The notes beneath the pieces are model-generated. The model searched no databases. It saw only the letters and a list, made by a program, of their open reading frames with translations, and had not been told where the DNA came from. Shown one piece after another: positions 17,495-26,380 of a stretch of 64,000 bases of DNA. Position numbers and translations under genes: made by a program. Position 1 is the stretch's first letter, and each line of letters begins with the position of its first letter. The stretch comes from Streptomyces sp. NBC_01803 (GTDB lineage Bacteria > Actinomycetota > Actinomycetes > Streptomycetales > Streptomycetaceae). The stretch is taken from NCBI RefSeq assembly GCF_035917415.1, contig NZ_CP109073.1, positions 2,515,501 to 2,579,500 of the forward strand, given 5' to 3'.

Positions 17495-18184
17495 ATGTCC
17501 GAACAACGCGGCTGGGGAAGCGGCTACGGCAGCCCGGCCGATGTGCTCAGCCACACGCAACTGCTGCGCCAGTCCGACCGCGCGAGCGAGGTCCTGGCCA
17601 GGCTCGGCGTGCGTCCCGGCGACTCGGTGCCCGTGCTGCTGCCGATGTCCCTGGAGTCCGTGGTCGTGACGCTCGCCTGCCTCCGGCTGTCGGCGACACG
17701 GATCACTCTGCCCCTGGGCAACCACCGAGCCTTCGTCCGCCAGTGTGTCAACGAATCCGGCGCGACCGTGGTCGTCACCGCCGACGCCTGCCGCCTCGAC
17801 GGGCAGACGTACGCCGCCAAGTCCGTACTCGACCGGGCGCTGGCCGACTGCCCGGCGGTGCGTGACGTGCTCGTGATACGGCAGCTGCCCCGGCCCGTGC
17901 CCTGGGTGCCCGGCCGGGACCGCTGGTGGCACGAGGTGCTGGCCCCGCTGACTCCGCTCGCCCCGCTCGCGCCCCCGGCCCGGCCGTATCCTGACTCTAT
18001 GAGCGACACCGCGCAGCCCGGCCCAGAGCGGCCGGATCTCCTCGCCCGGCTGGTCTTCGACGACCCGCTGGAGCGCCGGTCGGCGGACGACGCCGACCAC
18101 GGCTGGGGTGAGCGGCCCGCCGACGACGGAAGCGTCGGTGACCTGGCCCGCTTCATCAGCGAGAAGCCGCCGCACCACCTCTGA
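17495..18184 (+). CDS. Short AMP-binding-like protein (N-terminal acyl-CoA-synthetase fragment)
   Basis: The first 155 or so residues resemble the N-terminal lobe of acetyl-CoA synthetase-type enzymes: LGVRPGDSVPVLLPMSLE, NESGATVVVTADACR and an ADCPAVRDVLVIR-like segment ending in RDRWWHEV. The ATP-binding P-loop and the C-terminal catalytic lobe are absent, so it cannot adenylate by itself. The remaining 70 residues are Pro/Asp-rich. The frame is intact with clean codon bias, which suggests a real small gene, possibly regulatory or structural, and not a recent fragment. Length is 229 aa. Confidence 0.7.
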   Translation: MSEQRGWGSGYGSPADVLSHTQLLRQSDRASEVLARLGVRPGDSVPVLLPMSLESVVVTLACLRLSATRITLPLGNHRAFVRQCVNESGATVVVTADACRLDGQTYAAKSVLDRALADCPAVRDVLVIRQLPRPVPWVPGRDRWWHEVLAPLTPLAPLAPPARPYPDSMSDTAQPGPERPDLLARLVFDDPLERRSADDADHGWGERPADDGSVGDLARFISEKPPHHL

Positions 18185-18194
18185 GCCCGCGCGT

Positions 18195-18773
18195 CTAGCC
18201 GCTGTCGCGCTCCTTGTCGAGCCGCCGCCCGTCCGCCTCCGCGTCCCCGGAGCGCGGCGCCCCGACGGTCGCCGCTTCCCCGGCACGACCGGCCCGGTCC
18301 GCCCGGTCGGCACGCTGGGCGATCAGCTCGTCGCGGATCTCGGCCAGCACGTCCAGCTCGGTCTTGGCGGGCGGCTGCGGCTCCACAGCGTCCTTGGCCC
18401 GGCGCCGGGCCATATACCGGGTCAGGGGCAGGATCATCAGGAAATACACCACGCCCGCGGTGATCAGGAAGGTCAGCGTGGCGCTCAGCACCGAGCCCCA
18501 GTGGAGCAGGATGCCGAGGTCCGCCTCGCCGTCGGGGTTGTCCTTGCAGGGGCCGCGCAGGCAGGACGAGTAGGCGTCCAGGTTCTGTGTGCCGAAGGCG
18601 CCCACCACCGGGTTGATCATGCCCTGCACCACCGAGTTCACGATGTTGGTGAAGGCTGTGCCGACCACCACCGCGACGGCCAGCTCCACCACGTTCCCCC
18701 GGGTCAGGAACTCCCTGAATCCGGCCAGCGTCTCCCTGGCTCCCGCCACGACGCCCTTGCTCTCCACACTCAC
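18195..18773 (-). CDS. mscL: Large-conductance mechanosensitive channel MscL
   Basis: MscL opens under membrane tension and releases solutes during osmotic downshock. The first amphipathic and transmembrane segment is REFLTRGNVVELAVAVVVG, followed by the VVQGMINPVVGAF region, and the second transmembrane helix is in LTFLITAGVVYFLMILP. The C-terminus is extended with a long charged coil-like tail (192 aa against about 136 in E. coli). I chose the GTG at 18773, giving VSVESKGVV. Convergent with the AMP-binding gene, 10 bp apart. Confidence 0.92.
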   Translation of the reverse strand: MSVESKGVVAGARETLAGFREFLTRGNVVELAVAVVVGTAFTNIVNSVVQGMINPVVGAFGTQNLDAYSSCLRGPCKDNPDGEADLGILLHWGSVLSATLTFLITAGVVYFLMILPLTRYMARRRAKDAVEPQPPAKTELDVLAEIRDELIAQRADRADRAGRAGEAATVGAPRSGDAEADGRRLDKERDSG

Positions 18774-18926
18774 CGCTCCGCCTCTCGCTGCCGCAGTCGC
18801 GGCACTCTCTGAGCCGCCCACGCTGCAACAGGGCACGGCGGGCTGTCCAATCCGATGGCCCCTCTGCGGTGGACTTTCCGCCCGGCTTCTCGCCCGACTT
18901 CCCGGTGGGCGCCGCGAGGGCGCCGG

Positions 18927-19538
18927 TCACCATCGGACGACCGCCAGGTCCGCGACGGCGGCGGCACCGGCCAGCTCGGCGGCGGTGGCAGGGGAGACAG
19001 TCAGCACGAGCAGGGCGCCGCCGCCATCCTCCGGGCCGACGGCACCAGACACCTCGGAGGCACCGGACGTGCCGGGCACCTCGGCCACCCGCGCCCGCCG
19101 CGCGACGACCCGGGCGGGCCCGGCGGCCTCACCGCCCGGCGGCGCGGCGGCGGCCAGGACGTCCACCCGGTCCCCGGGACGCAGCAGCCGCACGGCCGCC
19201 GCGTCGGCGATCCGGACCGGCGCCGAGACGGTCTCGCCGGAACCGGCCGCCGCCTCTGCCGTCCCGGGCCCCTCCCGCGCGCCGGCCGCGACGGCCGTCT
19301 CGACGCGCTCCGTCCGCCCGGGACCGGGCTCGCCCGCCGACCCGCCGCCGGGCACGGCGAGGGCCAGGGCGAGCGCGGCGGCGGCGAGCGCGACGGCCAA
19401 GCCCCGGCGCCGTCGACGCACGAAGCGGCGCAGCCGGAACCGCCCGCCGCGTGGGCACACCGGGGAGAAGTCGGGAACGGAGGGATGGGACGGCGGTCGG
19501 GACCGCGAGCCGATGGGGGCGGAGGAGGCGACGTTCAT
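18927..19538 (-). CDS. SAF-domain (RcpC/CpaB-like) membrane-anchored protein
   Basis: A basic N-terminus (RLRRFVRRRRRG) is followed by one hydrophobic segment near residues 47-62, then an external region of low complexity. The part around PVRIADAAAVRLLRPGDRVDV is the SAF/RcpC pattern found in CpaB, a Flp pilus assembly protein. No other pilus gene is nearby, so the role is not shown. It lies 153 bp upstream of mscL on the same strand. Length 203 aa; the ATG at 19538 is used. Confidence 0.7.
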   Translation of the reverse strand: MNVASSAPIGSRSRPPSHPSVPDFSPVCPRGGRFRLRRFVRRRRRGLAVALAAAALALALAVPGGGSAGEPGPGRTERVETAVAAGAREGPGTAEAAAGSGETVSAPVRIADAAAVRLLRPGDRVDVLAAAAPPGGEAAGPARVVARRARVAEVPGTSGASEVSGAVGPEDGGGALLVLTVSPATAAELAGAAAVADLAVVRW

Positions 19539-19718
19539 GGCACCACCGTGCCCGTTCTCGCGGAATCCCGCCCGGGCCTGTGGACAACCCGGCGCCTGTG
19601 GACAACGCGGTCACCCGGACGCGCCGGGCACCCTCCCCGACGCACCTGCCACGGCACACCCGCGACGGCACACCGGCCACAACGCACCCTCCCCGACGCA
19701 CCGGCCACGGCACACCGG

Positions 19719-20567
19719 CTACGGCAGCTCGATCCCCAGCGCCTGCCCGGCCAGCGCGGTCGCGCACAGGCAGTCGCGGTCCTCGGGCAGCCCACGCACC
19801 ACGTCGAAGAGCACGTCGCGCAGTCGGCCGATGTTCTCCGCGAAGACCTTGAGCACCTCGGCGTGCGAGACGCCCTCGCCCACCTCGGCCCCCGCGTCCA
19901 GGTCCGTGACCAGGGCCAGCGAGGTGTAGCAGAGCTCCAGCTCACGGGCGAGGATCGCCTCCGGGTGCCCGGTCATGCCGACCACGGCCCAGCCCTGCGC
20001 GGCGTGCCACCGGGACTCGGCGCGGGTGGAGAAGCGCGGTCCCTCAATGACGCACATCGTGCCGCCGTCCACCGCGTCCCAACCGCGCTCCCGCGCGGTG
20101 GCCAGCGCGACGGCGCGCCCGGCCGGGCAGTACGGATCGGCGAACGAGACATGCACGACCTTGGGCTGCCGCCCGTCCGGCAGGGGCACGCCGTCGAAGA
20201 AGCTCTGCGGCCTGCTCTTGGTGCGGTCCACGAGCTGGTCGGGAATCACCAGCGTGCCCGGCCCGTAGTCGGGACGCAGCCCGCCGACCGCGCACGGGCC
20301 CAGGACCTGGCGCACGCCGAGGGAGCGCAGCGCCCAGAGGTTGGCGCGGTAGTTGATGCGGTGCGGTGGCAGGTGGTGTCCACGGCCGTGCCGGGGGACG
20401 AACGCGACGCGCCGTCCGCCCATCTCACCGAGGAACAGCGAATCGCTGGGCGAACCGTAGGGCGTAGTGACAGTGATCTCCGTCACATCGTCCAGGAACG
20501 AGTAGAACCCGGACCCGCCGATCACGCCTATCTCGGCCCGCCCGGCGGGCGCGCCGCTCACGCTCAT
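19719..20567 (-). CDS. mtnP: S-methyl-5'-thioadenosine phosphorylase
   Basis: Phosphorolysis of methylthioadenosine to adenine and methylthioribose 1-phosphate in purine and methionine salvage. MTAP-type PNP fold: GVIGGSGFYSF at the N-terminus, PRHGRGHHLPPHRINYRAN, CVIEGPRFSTRAES and GMTGHPEAILARELE. Length 282 aa is normal. The ATG overlaps the stop of the FmdB-like gene upstream (ATGA), so the two are translationally coupled. Related actinobacterial paralogues act on inosine, so substrate preference is an inference. Confidence 0.9.
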   Translation of the reverse strand: MSVSGAPAGRAEIGVIGGSGFYSFLDDVTEITVTTPYGSPSDSLFLGEMGGRRVAFVPRHGRGHHLPPHRINYRANLWALRSLGVRQVLGPCAVGGLRPDYGPGTLVIPDQLVDRTKSRPQSFFDGVPLPDGRQPKVVHVSFADPYCPAGRAVALATARERGWDAVDGGTMCVIEGPRFSTRAESRWHAAQGWAVVGMTGHPEAILARELELCYTSLALVTDLDAGAEVGEGVSHAEVLKVFAENIGRLRDVLFDVVRGLPEDRDCLCATALAGQALGIELP

Positions 20568-20941
20568 GCGGCGGACGCGGCCGAACCGGTGCTCGCCGAG
20601 GAGGACGAGGAGGACCCCGAGGGCGACGAGGACGACGAGGACCCGGAGGAGGAGGCCGCGGACGAGGACGACGAGCCCGCGTCGCTCTTCTTCTCGCTCT
20701 TCCCGCTCTTCTCACCCGCCTTGCCGGACGAGGAGGACCCCGCCGGGCTGGTGGAGGTCGAGGTGCTCCGGCTGTCGTTGCGGTAGAACCCGGAGCCCTT
20801 GAAGACGATGCCGACCGCCGAGAAGACCTTCTTCAGGCGCCCATCGCAGCTGGGGCACACCGTCAGCGCGTCGTCGGTGAACTTCTGCACCACTTCGAGG
20901 CCCTCGTGGCACGCGGTGCACTGATACTGATACGTCGGCAC
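20564..20941 (-). CDS. FmdB family zinc-ribbon protein with Ser-rich tail
   Basis: The N-terminal 50 residues form a zinc ribbon with two Cys pairs, CTAC and CPSC, starting PTYQYQCTACHEG. The C-terminal 70 residues are almost only Ser, Gly, Lys and Ala and should be disordered. The start is the GTG at 20941, supported by the perfect AGGAGG just upstream (125 aa). A mycobacterial homologue of this layout (Rv0991c) has been described as a redox-regulated chaperone, and it too sits near 5-formyl-THF cyclo-ligase and galU. A similar role here is inference. Confidence 0.82.
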   Translation of the reverse strand: MPTYQYQCTACHEGLEVVQKFTDDALTVCPSCDGRLKKVFSAVGIVFKGSGFYRNDSRSTSTSTSPAGSSSSGKAGEKSGKSEKKSDAGSSSSSAASSSGSSSSSSPSGSSSSSSASTGSAASAA

Positions 20942-21038
20942 GACATCCTCCTGGCACTCATCGTCATGGAGTGCTAACGACGGTCCATCGTGCAACATTC
21001 CGGGGCCGGAAGTCCACTGCTCCCCCCCACCCACCGCG

Positions 21039-22592
21039 TCACGTACGTCCGCCCCGGGCATGCGGCCGGAGCCATTCCGCCAGCTTCCCGCCCCGCCCGA
21101 TGGCGATCAGCCGCCGTTCCACCGCGTCCCGCACCTCGTCCGTCGTCACCACCAGCAGCTCGTCCCCGCGCCGCAGCACCGTGGCGGGATCGGGCACGAA
21201 GCTGGTGCCGTCCCTAACCACCAGTGTGACGGCGGCCTGCGGCGGCAGCCGCAGCTCGCGCACCTCCACGCCGTGCATCCGCGACGCCGCCGGGATCGAC
21301 ACGGACAGCAGGTGTCCGCGCAGCCGGTCGAGCGGCGCGGACTCGATGTCCACGTCGACGGCCTTCTCCCCGTCCCCGAGCCGCAGCCGTCCGGCCAGCC
21401 AGGGCAGGGTCGGGCCCTGCGCCAGCGTGAAGACGACGACGAGCACGAAGACGACGCTGAAGATGCGGTCACTGTCCTCGATGTCGGCCACCACCGGGAT
21501 GATGGCCAGCACGATCGGCACGGCGCCGCGCAGCCCCGCCCAGGACAGCAGCACGTGCTCCCGCCAGGGCCGGCGGAACGGCAGCAGGCACAGCACCACC
21601 GCCAGTGGCCTGGCCACCAGCGTGAGCGCGCCGCCCACGACCAGTGCCGGCCCGAGGTCGTTCCACAGGTCGCCCGGGTCCACCAGCAGCCCGAGCAGCA
21701 CGAACAGGCCGATCTGCGCCAGCCACGCCACCGCGTCCGCGAAGCCGCGCGTCGCGGGCCGGTGCGGCAACCGGGCGTTGCCGAGGACGACGGCCGCCAC
21801 GTAGACCGCGAGGAAGCCGCTGCCGTGCAGCAGCGCGCCCCCGGCGTACGCCAGCACCGCCAGCGCCAGGACCGCGATCGGGTAGAGGCCGGAGGCGGGC
21901 AGCGCGACGTGCCGCAGCGCCAGCGCGCCGAGCTTGCCGACGGCGAGCCCGACGGCCAGCCCGATGGCGAGTTCGAGCGCCATCTCGCCGAGCAGCGTGT
22001 ACCAGTGCTCCATCGGGTGGGCGGTCTCGGAGAAGGCGACGACGAGGATGACCACGGGCGCGTCGTTGAAGCCGGACTCCGCCTCCAGCACCCCGCTCAG
22101 CCGACGCGGCAGCGGCACCCGGCGCAGCACCGAGAAGACGGCCGCCGCGTCGGTCGAGGACAGCACCGCGCCCATCACCAGGGCCGACTGCCAGGAGAGC
22201 CCGACCAGGTAGTGGGCCGCCGTCGCGGTGACCCCGACGCTGATGGCGACGCCCACGGTGGCCAGGACGGCCGCGGTCGGGATGGCCGGGCGGATCTCCC
22301 GCCATCGCGTGCCGAGACCGCCTTCGGCGAGAATGACGACCAGGGCCGCGTAACCCAGCACCTGCGTCAGCTCCACGTCGCTGAACTCGATGCCGAGTCC
22401 GTCCCGGCCCAGCACCATGCCGATGGCCAGGTAGAGCAGCAGCGACGGCAGCCCGGTGCGCGAGGTCAGCCGGACGGCGGCGACCGCCACCAGCAGGACG
22501 AGGGCGCCGGCGAGCATCAGCTCGTTGAGACGGTCGACAGTCAGCGAGGGGTCCTCTCCGGGGGAAATTGTTGCAGCGTACAGGTAGGGCAA
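21039..22592 (-). CDS. Potassium(or sodium)/proton antiporter, CPA1 type with C-terminal TrkA-C domain
   Basis: About twelve hydrophobic segments occupy residues 25-395. The CPA1 core is visible in VLSSTDAAAVFSVLR and ESGFNDAPVVILV, the ion-site ND motif. The cytoplasmic part (about 420-500) is a TrkA-C/RCK-C ligand domain with RRGDELLVVTT. The protein probably exports K+ or Na+ in exchange for protons. The TTG at 22592 gives 517 aa but has a weak ribosome binding site. A CTG at 22544 preceded by GGAGAGG is a credible true start. Confidence 0.85.
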   Translation of the reverse strand: MPYLYAATISPGEDPSLTVDRLNELMLAGALVLLVAVAAVRLTSRTGLPSLLLYLAIGMVLGRDGLGIEFSDVELTQVLGYAALVVILAEGGLGTRWREIRPAIPTAAVLATVGVAISVGVTATAAHYLVGLSWQSALVMGAVLSSTDAAAVFSVLRRVPLPRRLSGVLEAESGFNDAPVVILVVAFSETAHPMEHWYTLLGEMALELAIGLAVGLAVGKLGALALRHVALPASGLYPIAVLALAVLAYAGGALLHGSGFLAVYVAAVVLGNARLPHRPATRGFADAVAWLAQIGLFVLLGLLVDPGDLWNDLGPALVVGGALTLVARPLAVVLCLLPFRRPWREHVLLSWAGLRGAVPIVLAIIPVVADIEDSDRIFSVVFVLVVVFTLAQGPTLPWLAGRLRLGDGEKAVDVDIESAPLDRLRGHLLSVSIPAASRMHGVEVRELRLPPQAAVTLVVRDGTSFVPDPATVLRRGDELLVVTTDEVRDAVERRLIAIGRGGKLAEWLRPHARGGRT

Positions 22593-22725
22593 TTCACGGC
22601 GTTTGCGGCGAATTTACCATCATATGAACGCTGCGGCCCGGGCGCGTGACTCCCCGTAGGCTCACCTCAGTGGCCGTATGTCTATGGTTGCCTCCAACCT
22701 CCAAGCTGCCCTGTGAAGGACGCAG

Positions 22726-25512
22726 ATGCCCGCCAAGAAGACCAGGCGACGCGGTCGTCTGATCGTGATCTCGCTCGTATTGCTGCTCGTGGCCGGTCTC
22801 GGCTACGGCGCCTACTGGAGCATCAGCACCGTGCGGGCCTCCTTCCCGCAGGTCTCCGGGGAGATCGCGGTCGCGGGCATGTCCGCGCCGGTCACCGTCC
22901 TGCGGGACGGCAACGGGATCCCGCAGCTCTACGCGGACTCGGCGGAGGACCTCTTCCGCGCCCAGGGCTATGTGCAGGCCCAGGACCGCTTCTGGGAGAT
23001 GGACGTGCGCCGGCACATGACGGCCGGCCGGCTGTCGGAGATGTTCGGCGAGGACCACGTCGAGACCGACGCCTTCCTGCGCACCCTCGGCTGGCACGAC
23101 GTGGCCCAGGAGGAGTACGACGAGCTGCTGTCCGACGAGACCAGGGCGTACCTCCAGGCGTACACCGACGGCGTCAACGCCTACCTCGCCGACCACAGCG
23201 GCGAGGAGCTGTCGGTCGAGTACGCCGCGCTCGGCTTCGCCAACGACTACGAGCCGGAGGAGTGGCACCCGGTCGACTCCGTGGCCTGGCTGAAGGCCAT
23301 GGCCTGGGACCTGCGCGGCAACATGCAGGAGGAGATCGACCGTTCGCTGCTCGCCGAGCGGCTGAGCGCGGAGGAGATCGAGGCGCTGTACCCGCCGTAC
23401 CCCTACGACCGCAACGCGCCGATCGTGCGGGAGAACGGCACCGGCACCCTGCTGCCACCCGGCCAGGCCATGGCGGGCGAGAGCGGTGAAACGGACGGCA
23501 CCGGCGAAACGGGGGGCACCGGCGAAACGGGCGGCACCGCGGAGACCGGGGAGACCGGCGGCACCGGAACGGCGGCAACGGAAGGCGTCGAGGGCGCGTT
23601 CGACGACGTCTCGTCCCACCTCGCCTCCGTCGCCGAGACCCTGGACGAGATCCCCGCCCTGCTCGGCACCAACGGCAGCGGCATCGGCTCCAACTCCTGG
23701 GTGATCTCCGGCGACTACACGACCACCGGCGAGCCGCTGCTGGCCAACGACCCACATCTGTCGCCCTCGTTGCCCGGCGTCTGGTACCAGATGGGCCTGC
23801 ACTGCAACGAGGTCACCGCGGCCTGCCCGTTCGACGTCTCCGGATTCACGTTCTCCGGAGTGCCCGGCGTCGTCATCGGCCACAACCAGGACATCGCCTG
23901 GGGCCTGACCAACCTCGGCGCCGACGTGACCGACCTGCGGCTGGAGAAGCTGGACGACGGCAACTATCTCCGCGACGGCGAGCAAGTGCCGTACGAGACA
24001 CGGACGGAGACCATCGACGTCGCGGGCGGCGAGCCGCGCGAGATCACCGTGCGCGCGACCGGGAACGGCCCGATCATCTCTGACCGCGAGGAGGAGTTCG
24101 CCAACGTCGGCGACAGCGCCCCGGTCGACTCCTCCGCCCCGGACCGGGGCGAGGGCTATGCCGTCTCACTCACCTGGACCGCGCTGGAGCCGTCCCGCAC
24201 CATGGACGCCATCTTCGGCATCGGCGCGGCCGACGGCTGGGAGGAATTCCGCGCGGCGGCCCAGGACTTCGCCGTCCCCTCGCAGAACCTGATCTACGCC
24301 GACACCGCGGGCAACATCGGCTACCAGGCCCCCGGCCTCATCCCCATCCGCGGCGAGGGCGACGGCCGATACCCCGCCCCCGGCTGGGACTCGGCCTACG
24401 ACTGGACCGGTTACATCCCGCAGGACCAGCTCCCCTGGGAGCTCAACCCCGAGCGCGGTTATATCGTGACGGCCAATCAGGCCGTTATCGAGGAGGGCCA
24501 GTACCCGTACACCCTCACCGACGACTGGAGTTACGGCACGCGCAGCGCACGCATCGAGGAGCTGATCCAGGGCACGATCGAGGACGGCGGCAAGATCTCG
24601 ATGGGCGACATGCAGTCCATCCAGCTCGACAACCGCAACGAGATGGCCGAGGTCCTCGTCCCGCACCTGCTCAATATCGAGGTCTCCGACCCCTACGTCC
24701 GCGAGGCCCAGGAGCTGCTGGTGGGCTGGGACTACAGCCAGGACGCCGACTCCCCGGCCGCCGCCTACTACAACGCGGTCTGGCGCAACCTGCTCCAGCT
24801 CGCGTTCGGCAACAAGATGCCCAAGGAACTGCGCGTCGAGGGCCAGTGCCTGCGGGTGCGCCCGGCCGATGACTCGCAGCCGCTGGAGAACCCGGACGGT
24901 GAGGACCGGCTGATCACCGAGTGCGGCGAGCGCTCTCCCGACACCGCGCAGCCCGACGGCGGCGACCGGTGGTTCGAGGTGGTGAGGGGGCTGCTGGAGG
25001 ACCCGGACAACGAGTGGTGGTCCACGCCCGCCGCCGACGCCCAGGCCGCCGCCGACACCCGCGACGAGCTGCTCGCCCGCGCCCTGCGGGACGCCCGCTG
25101 GGAGCTGACCGCCGAGCTGGGCAAGGACATCGACACCTGGAGCTGGGGCCGCCTGCACCGGCTGATGCTCAACAACGAGACGCTCGGCACGGAGGGCCCC
25201 GGCCCCGTCCAGTGGCTGCTCAACCGCGGCCCGTGGAATCTGGCCGGCGGCAGCGACGCCGTCGACGCCACCGGATGGAACGCGGCCGGCGGCTATGACA
25301 TCACCTGGGTGCCGTCCATGCGGATGATCGTCAGCCTGGCGGACTTCGAGGAGTCGCTGTGGATCAACCTCACCGGCGCCTCCGGCCACACCTACCACGC
25401 CAACTACACCGACCAGACCGATCTGTGGGCCGCCGGTGAGTACCTGCCGTGGGCGCACGGCGAGGAGGCGGTCCGGGAGCGGGCCGAGCACACGCTCACG
25501 CTCACGCCGTAG
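22726..25512 (+). CDS. Penicillin acylase family Ntn hydrolase (S45), membrane anchored
   Basis: Amide hydrolase of the penicillin G acylase/acyl-homoserine-lactone acylase group. Residues 11-30 form an N-terminal membrane anchor or uncleaved signal. The alpha-chain motif DLFRAQGYVQAQDRFWEMD is at about 66-84. The spacer is low complexity (Gly/Glu/Thr repeats, about 253-285). Autocleavage should expose Ser322 in GSGIGSNSW as the catalytic N-terminal residue. The beta chain follows with ANDPHL and GVPGVVIGHNQDIAWGLTN. Length 928 aa is normal. Its natural substrate is unknown; S. coelicolor has the orthologous gene beside the same neighbours, from memory. Confidence 0.9.
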   Translation: MPAKKTRRRGRLIVISLVLLLVAGLGYGAYWSISTVRASFPQVSGEIAVAGMSAPVTVLRDGNGIPQLYADSAEDLFRAQGYVQAQDRFWEMDVRRHMTAGRLSEMFGEDHVETDAFLRTLGWHDVAQEEYDELLSDETRAYLQAYTDGVNAYLADHSGEELSVEYAALGFANDYEPEEWHPVDSVAWLKAMAWDLRGNMQEEIDRSLLAERLSAEEIEALYPPYPYDRNAPIVRENGTGTLLPPGQAMAGESGETDGTGETGGTGETGGTAETGETGGTGTAATEGVEGAFDDVSSHLASVAETLDEIPALLGTNGSGIGSNSWVISGDYTTTGEPLLANDPHLSPSLPGVWYQMGLHCNEVTAACPFDVSGFTFSGVPGVVIGHNQDIAWGLTNLGADVTDLRLEKLDDGNYLRDGEQVPYETRTETIDVAGGEPREITVRATGNGPIISDREEEFANVGDSAPVDSSAPDRGEGYAVSLTWTALEPSRTMDAIFGIGAADGWEEFRAAAQDFAVPSQNLIYADTAGNIGYQAPGLIPIRGEGDGRYPAPGWDSAYDWTGYIPQDQLPWELNPERGYIVTANQAVIEEGQYPYTLTDDWSYGTRSARIEELIQGTIEDGGKISMGDMQSIQLDNRNEMAEVLVPHLLNIEVSDPYVREAQELLVGWDYSQDADSPAAAYYNAVWRNLLQLAFGNKMPKELRVEGQCLRVRPADDSQPLENPDGEDRLITECGERSPDTAQPDGGDRWFEVVRGLLEDPDNEWWSTPAADAQAAADTRDELLARALRDARWELTAELGKDIDTWSWGRLHRLMLNNETLGTEGPGPVQWLLNRGPWNLAGGSDAVDATGWNAAGGYDITWVPSMRMIVSLADFEESLWINLTGASGHTYHANYTDQTDLWAAGEYLPWAHGEEAVRERAEHTLTLTP

Positions 25513-25637
25513 CCCCGGGCGGCCCGGCCCCGGCCCGCGGCCCGCCGCGTGGTGGCCCGGCCCCGGCCCGGGACTGTACGGCTCGCCACCGGGACTGAGC
25601 CGCGCGGCCGACCGCGCGGCTCAGTCGGCCGCGCGGC

Positions 25638-26249
25638 TCAATCCCGGGAGAACCGGCGCACGTCCTCCGGCGTCACGACGGCGTGCACCGGCCGGTCGTG
25701 CGGCTCGCGCGGCAGCTCCTCCACCACCTCGTGCCCGTACACCAGCGCCACCAGCGCCGACTGGGCGCCCGAGGCCGCCAGCCGGGCCAGCACCCGGTCG
25801 AAGCTGCCGCCGCCCCGGCCCATCCGCACCCCGCGCCGGTCCACCGCCAGCCCCGGCAGCAGCACCACGTCCGCCTCGGTCACCGCCGCCGGGCCCAGCC
25901 GCGGCCCGGCGGGCTCCAGCAGCCGGATCCGCCCGCCGCCGTGCTCGGCCTCGACCAGCCGACCCGGCCCCTCGTACTCCGCCCAGTCCAGGTCGTCGTC
26001 CGCCAGCAGCACCGGCAGCAGCACGCGCGTGCCGCGCTCGCGCAGCGCGCTCAGCAGGCCGGTGGTGCCCGGCTCGTGCCCCATCGACACGTACGCCGCG
26101 ACCGTCCCCGCCGCGGCCAGCTCCGGCAGCTCCAGCGCGCGCCGGGCGAGCGCCTCGGCCGCCTGGGCCACCTCGTCGTCCGCCATGGCGGCCCGCACCG
26201 CCAGCAAATCCCGCCTGACCTCGCGCTTCAGCGCCGTTCCGTCCTCCAC
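25638..26249 (-). CDS. 5-formyltetrahydrofolate cyclo-ligase
   Basis: Converts 5-formyl-THF to 5,10-methenyl-THF with ATP, clearing a stored folate form. The family C-terminal signature is present in VDRRGVRMGRGGGSFDRVLA, and the N-terminal helix TALKREVRRDLLAVRAAM is typical. Length 203 aa. It is divergent from galU with 131 bp between starts, as in mycobacteria. Convergent with the penicillin acylase gene; the C-rich 125 bp between them hold no clear gene. Confidence 0.9.
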   Translation of the reverse strand: MEDGTALKREVRRDLLAVRAAMADDEVAQAAEALARRALELPELAAAGTVAAYVSMGHEPGTTGLLSALRERGTRVLLPVLLADDDLDWAEYEGPGRLVEAEHGGGRIRLLEPAGPRLGPAAVTEADVVLLPGLAVDRRGVRMGRGGGSFDRVLARLAASGAQSALVALVYGHEVVEELPREPHDRPVHAVVTPEDVRRFSRD

Positions 26250-26380
26250 GCCGCCCGCCCGCTCCCTTCACACACACGCACACGCAGGGTCATACCCTCC
26301 GCCAGATCAAACCCGCTCATAACGCGACGCACAACTCCAAAGTGCTCCGTCGCCGCAGATCAGGTGGATAAAGTGACCGC

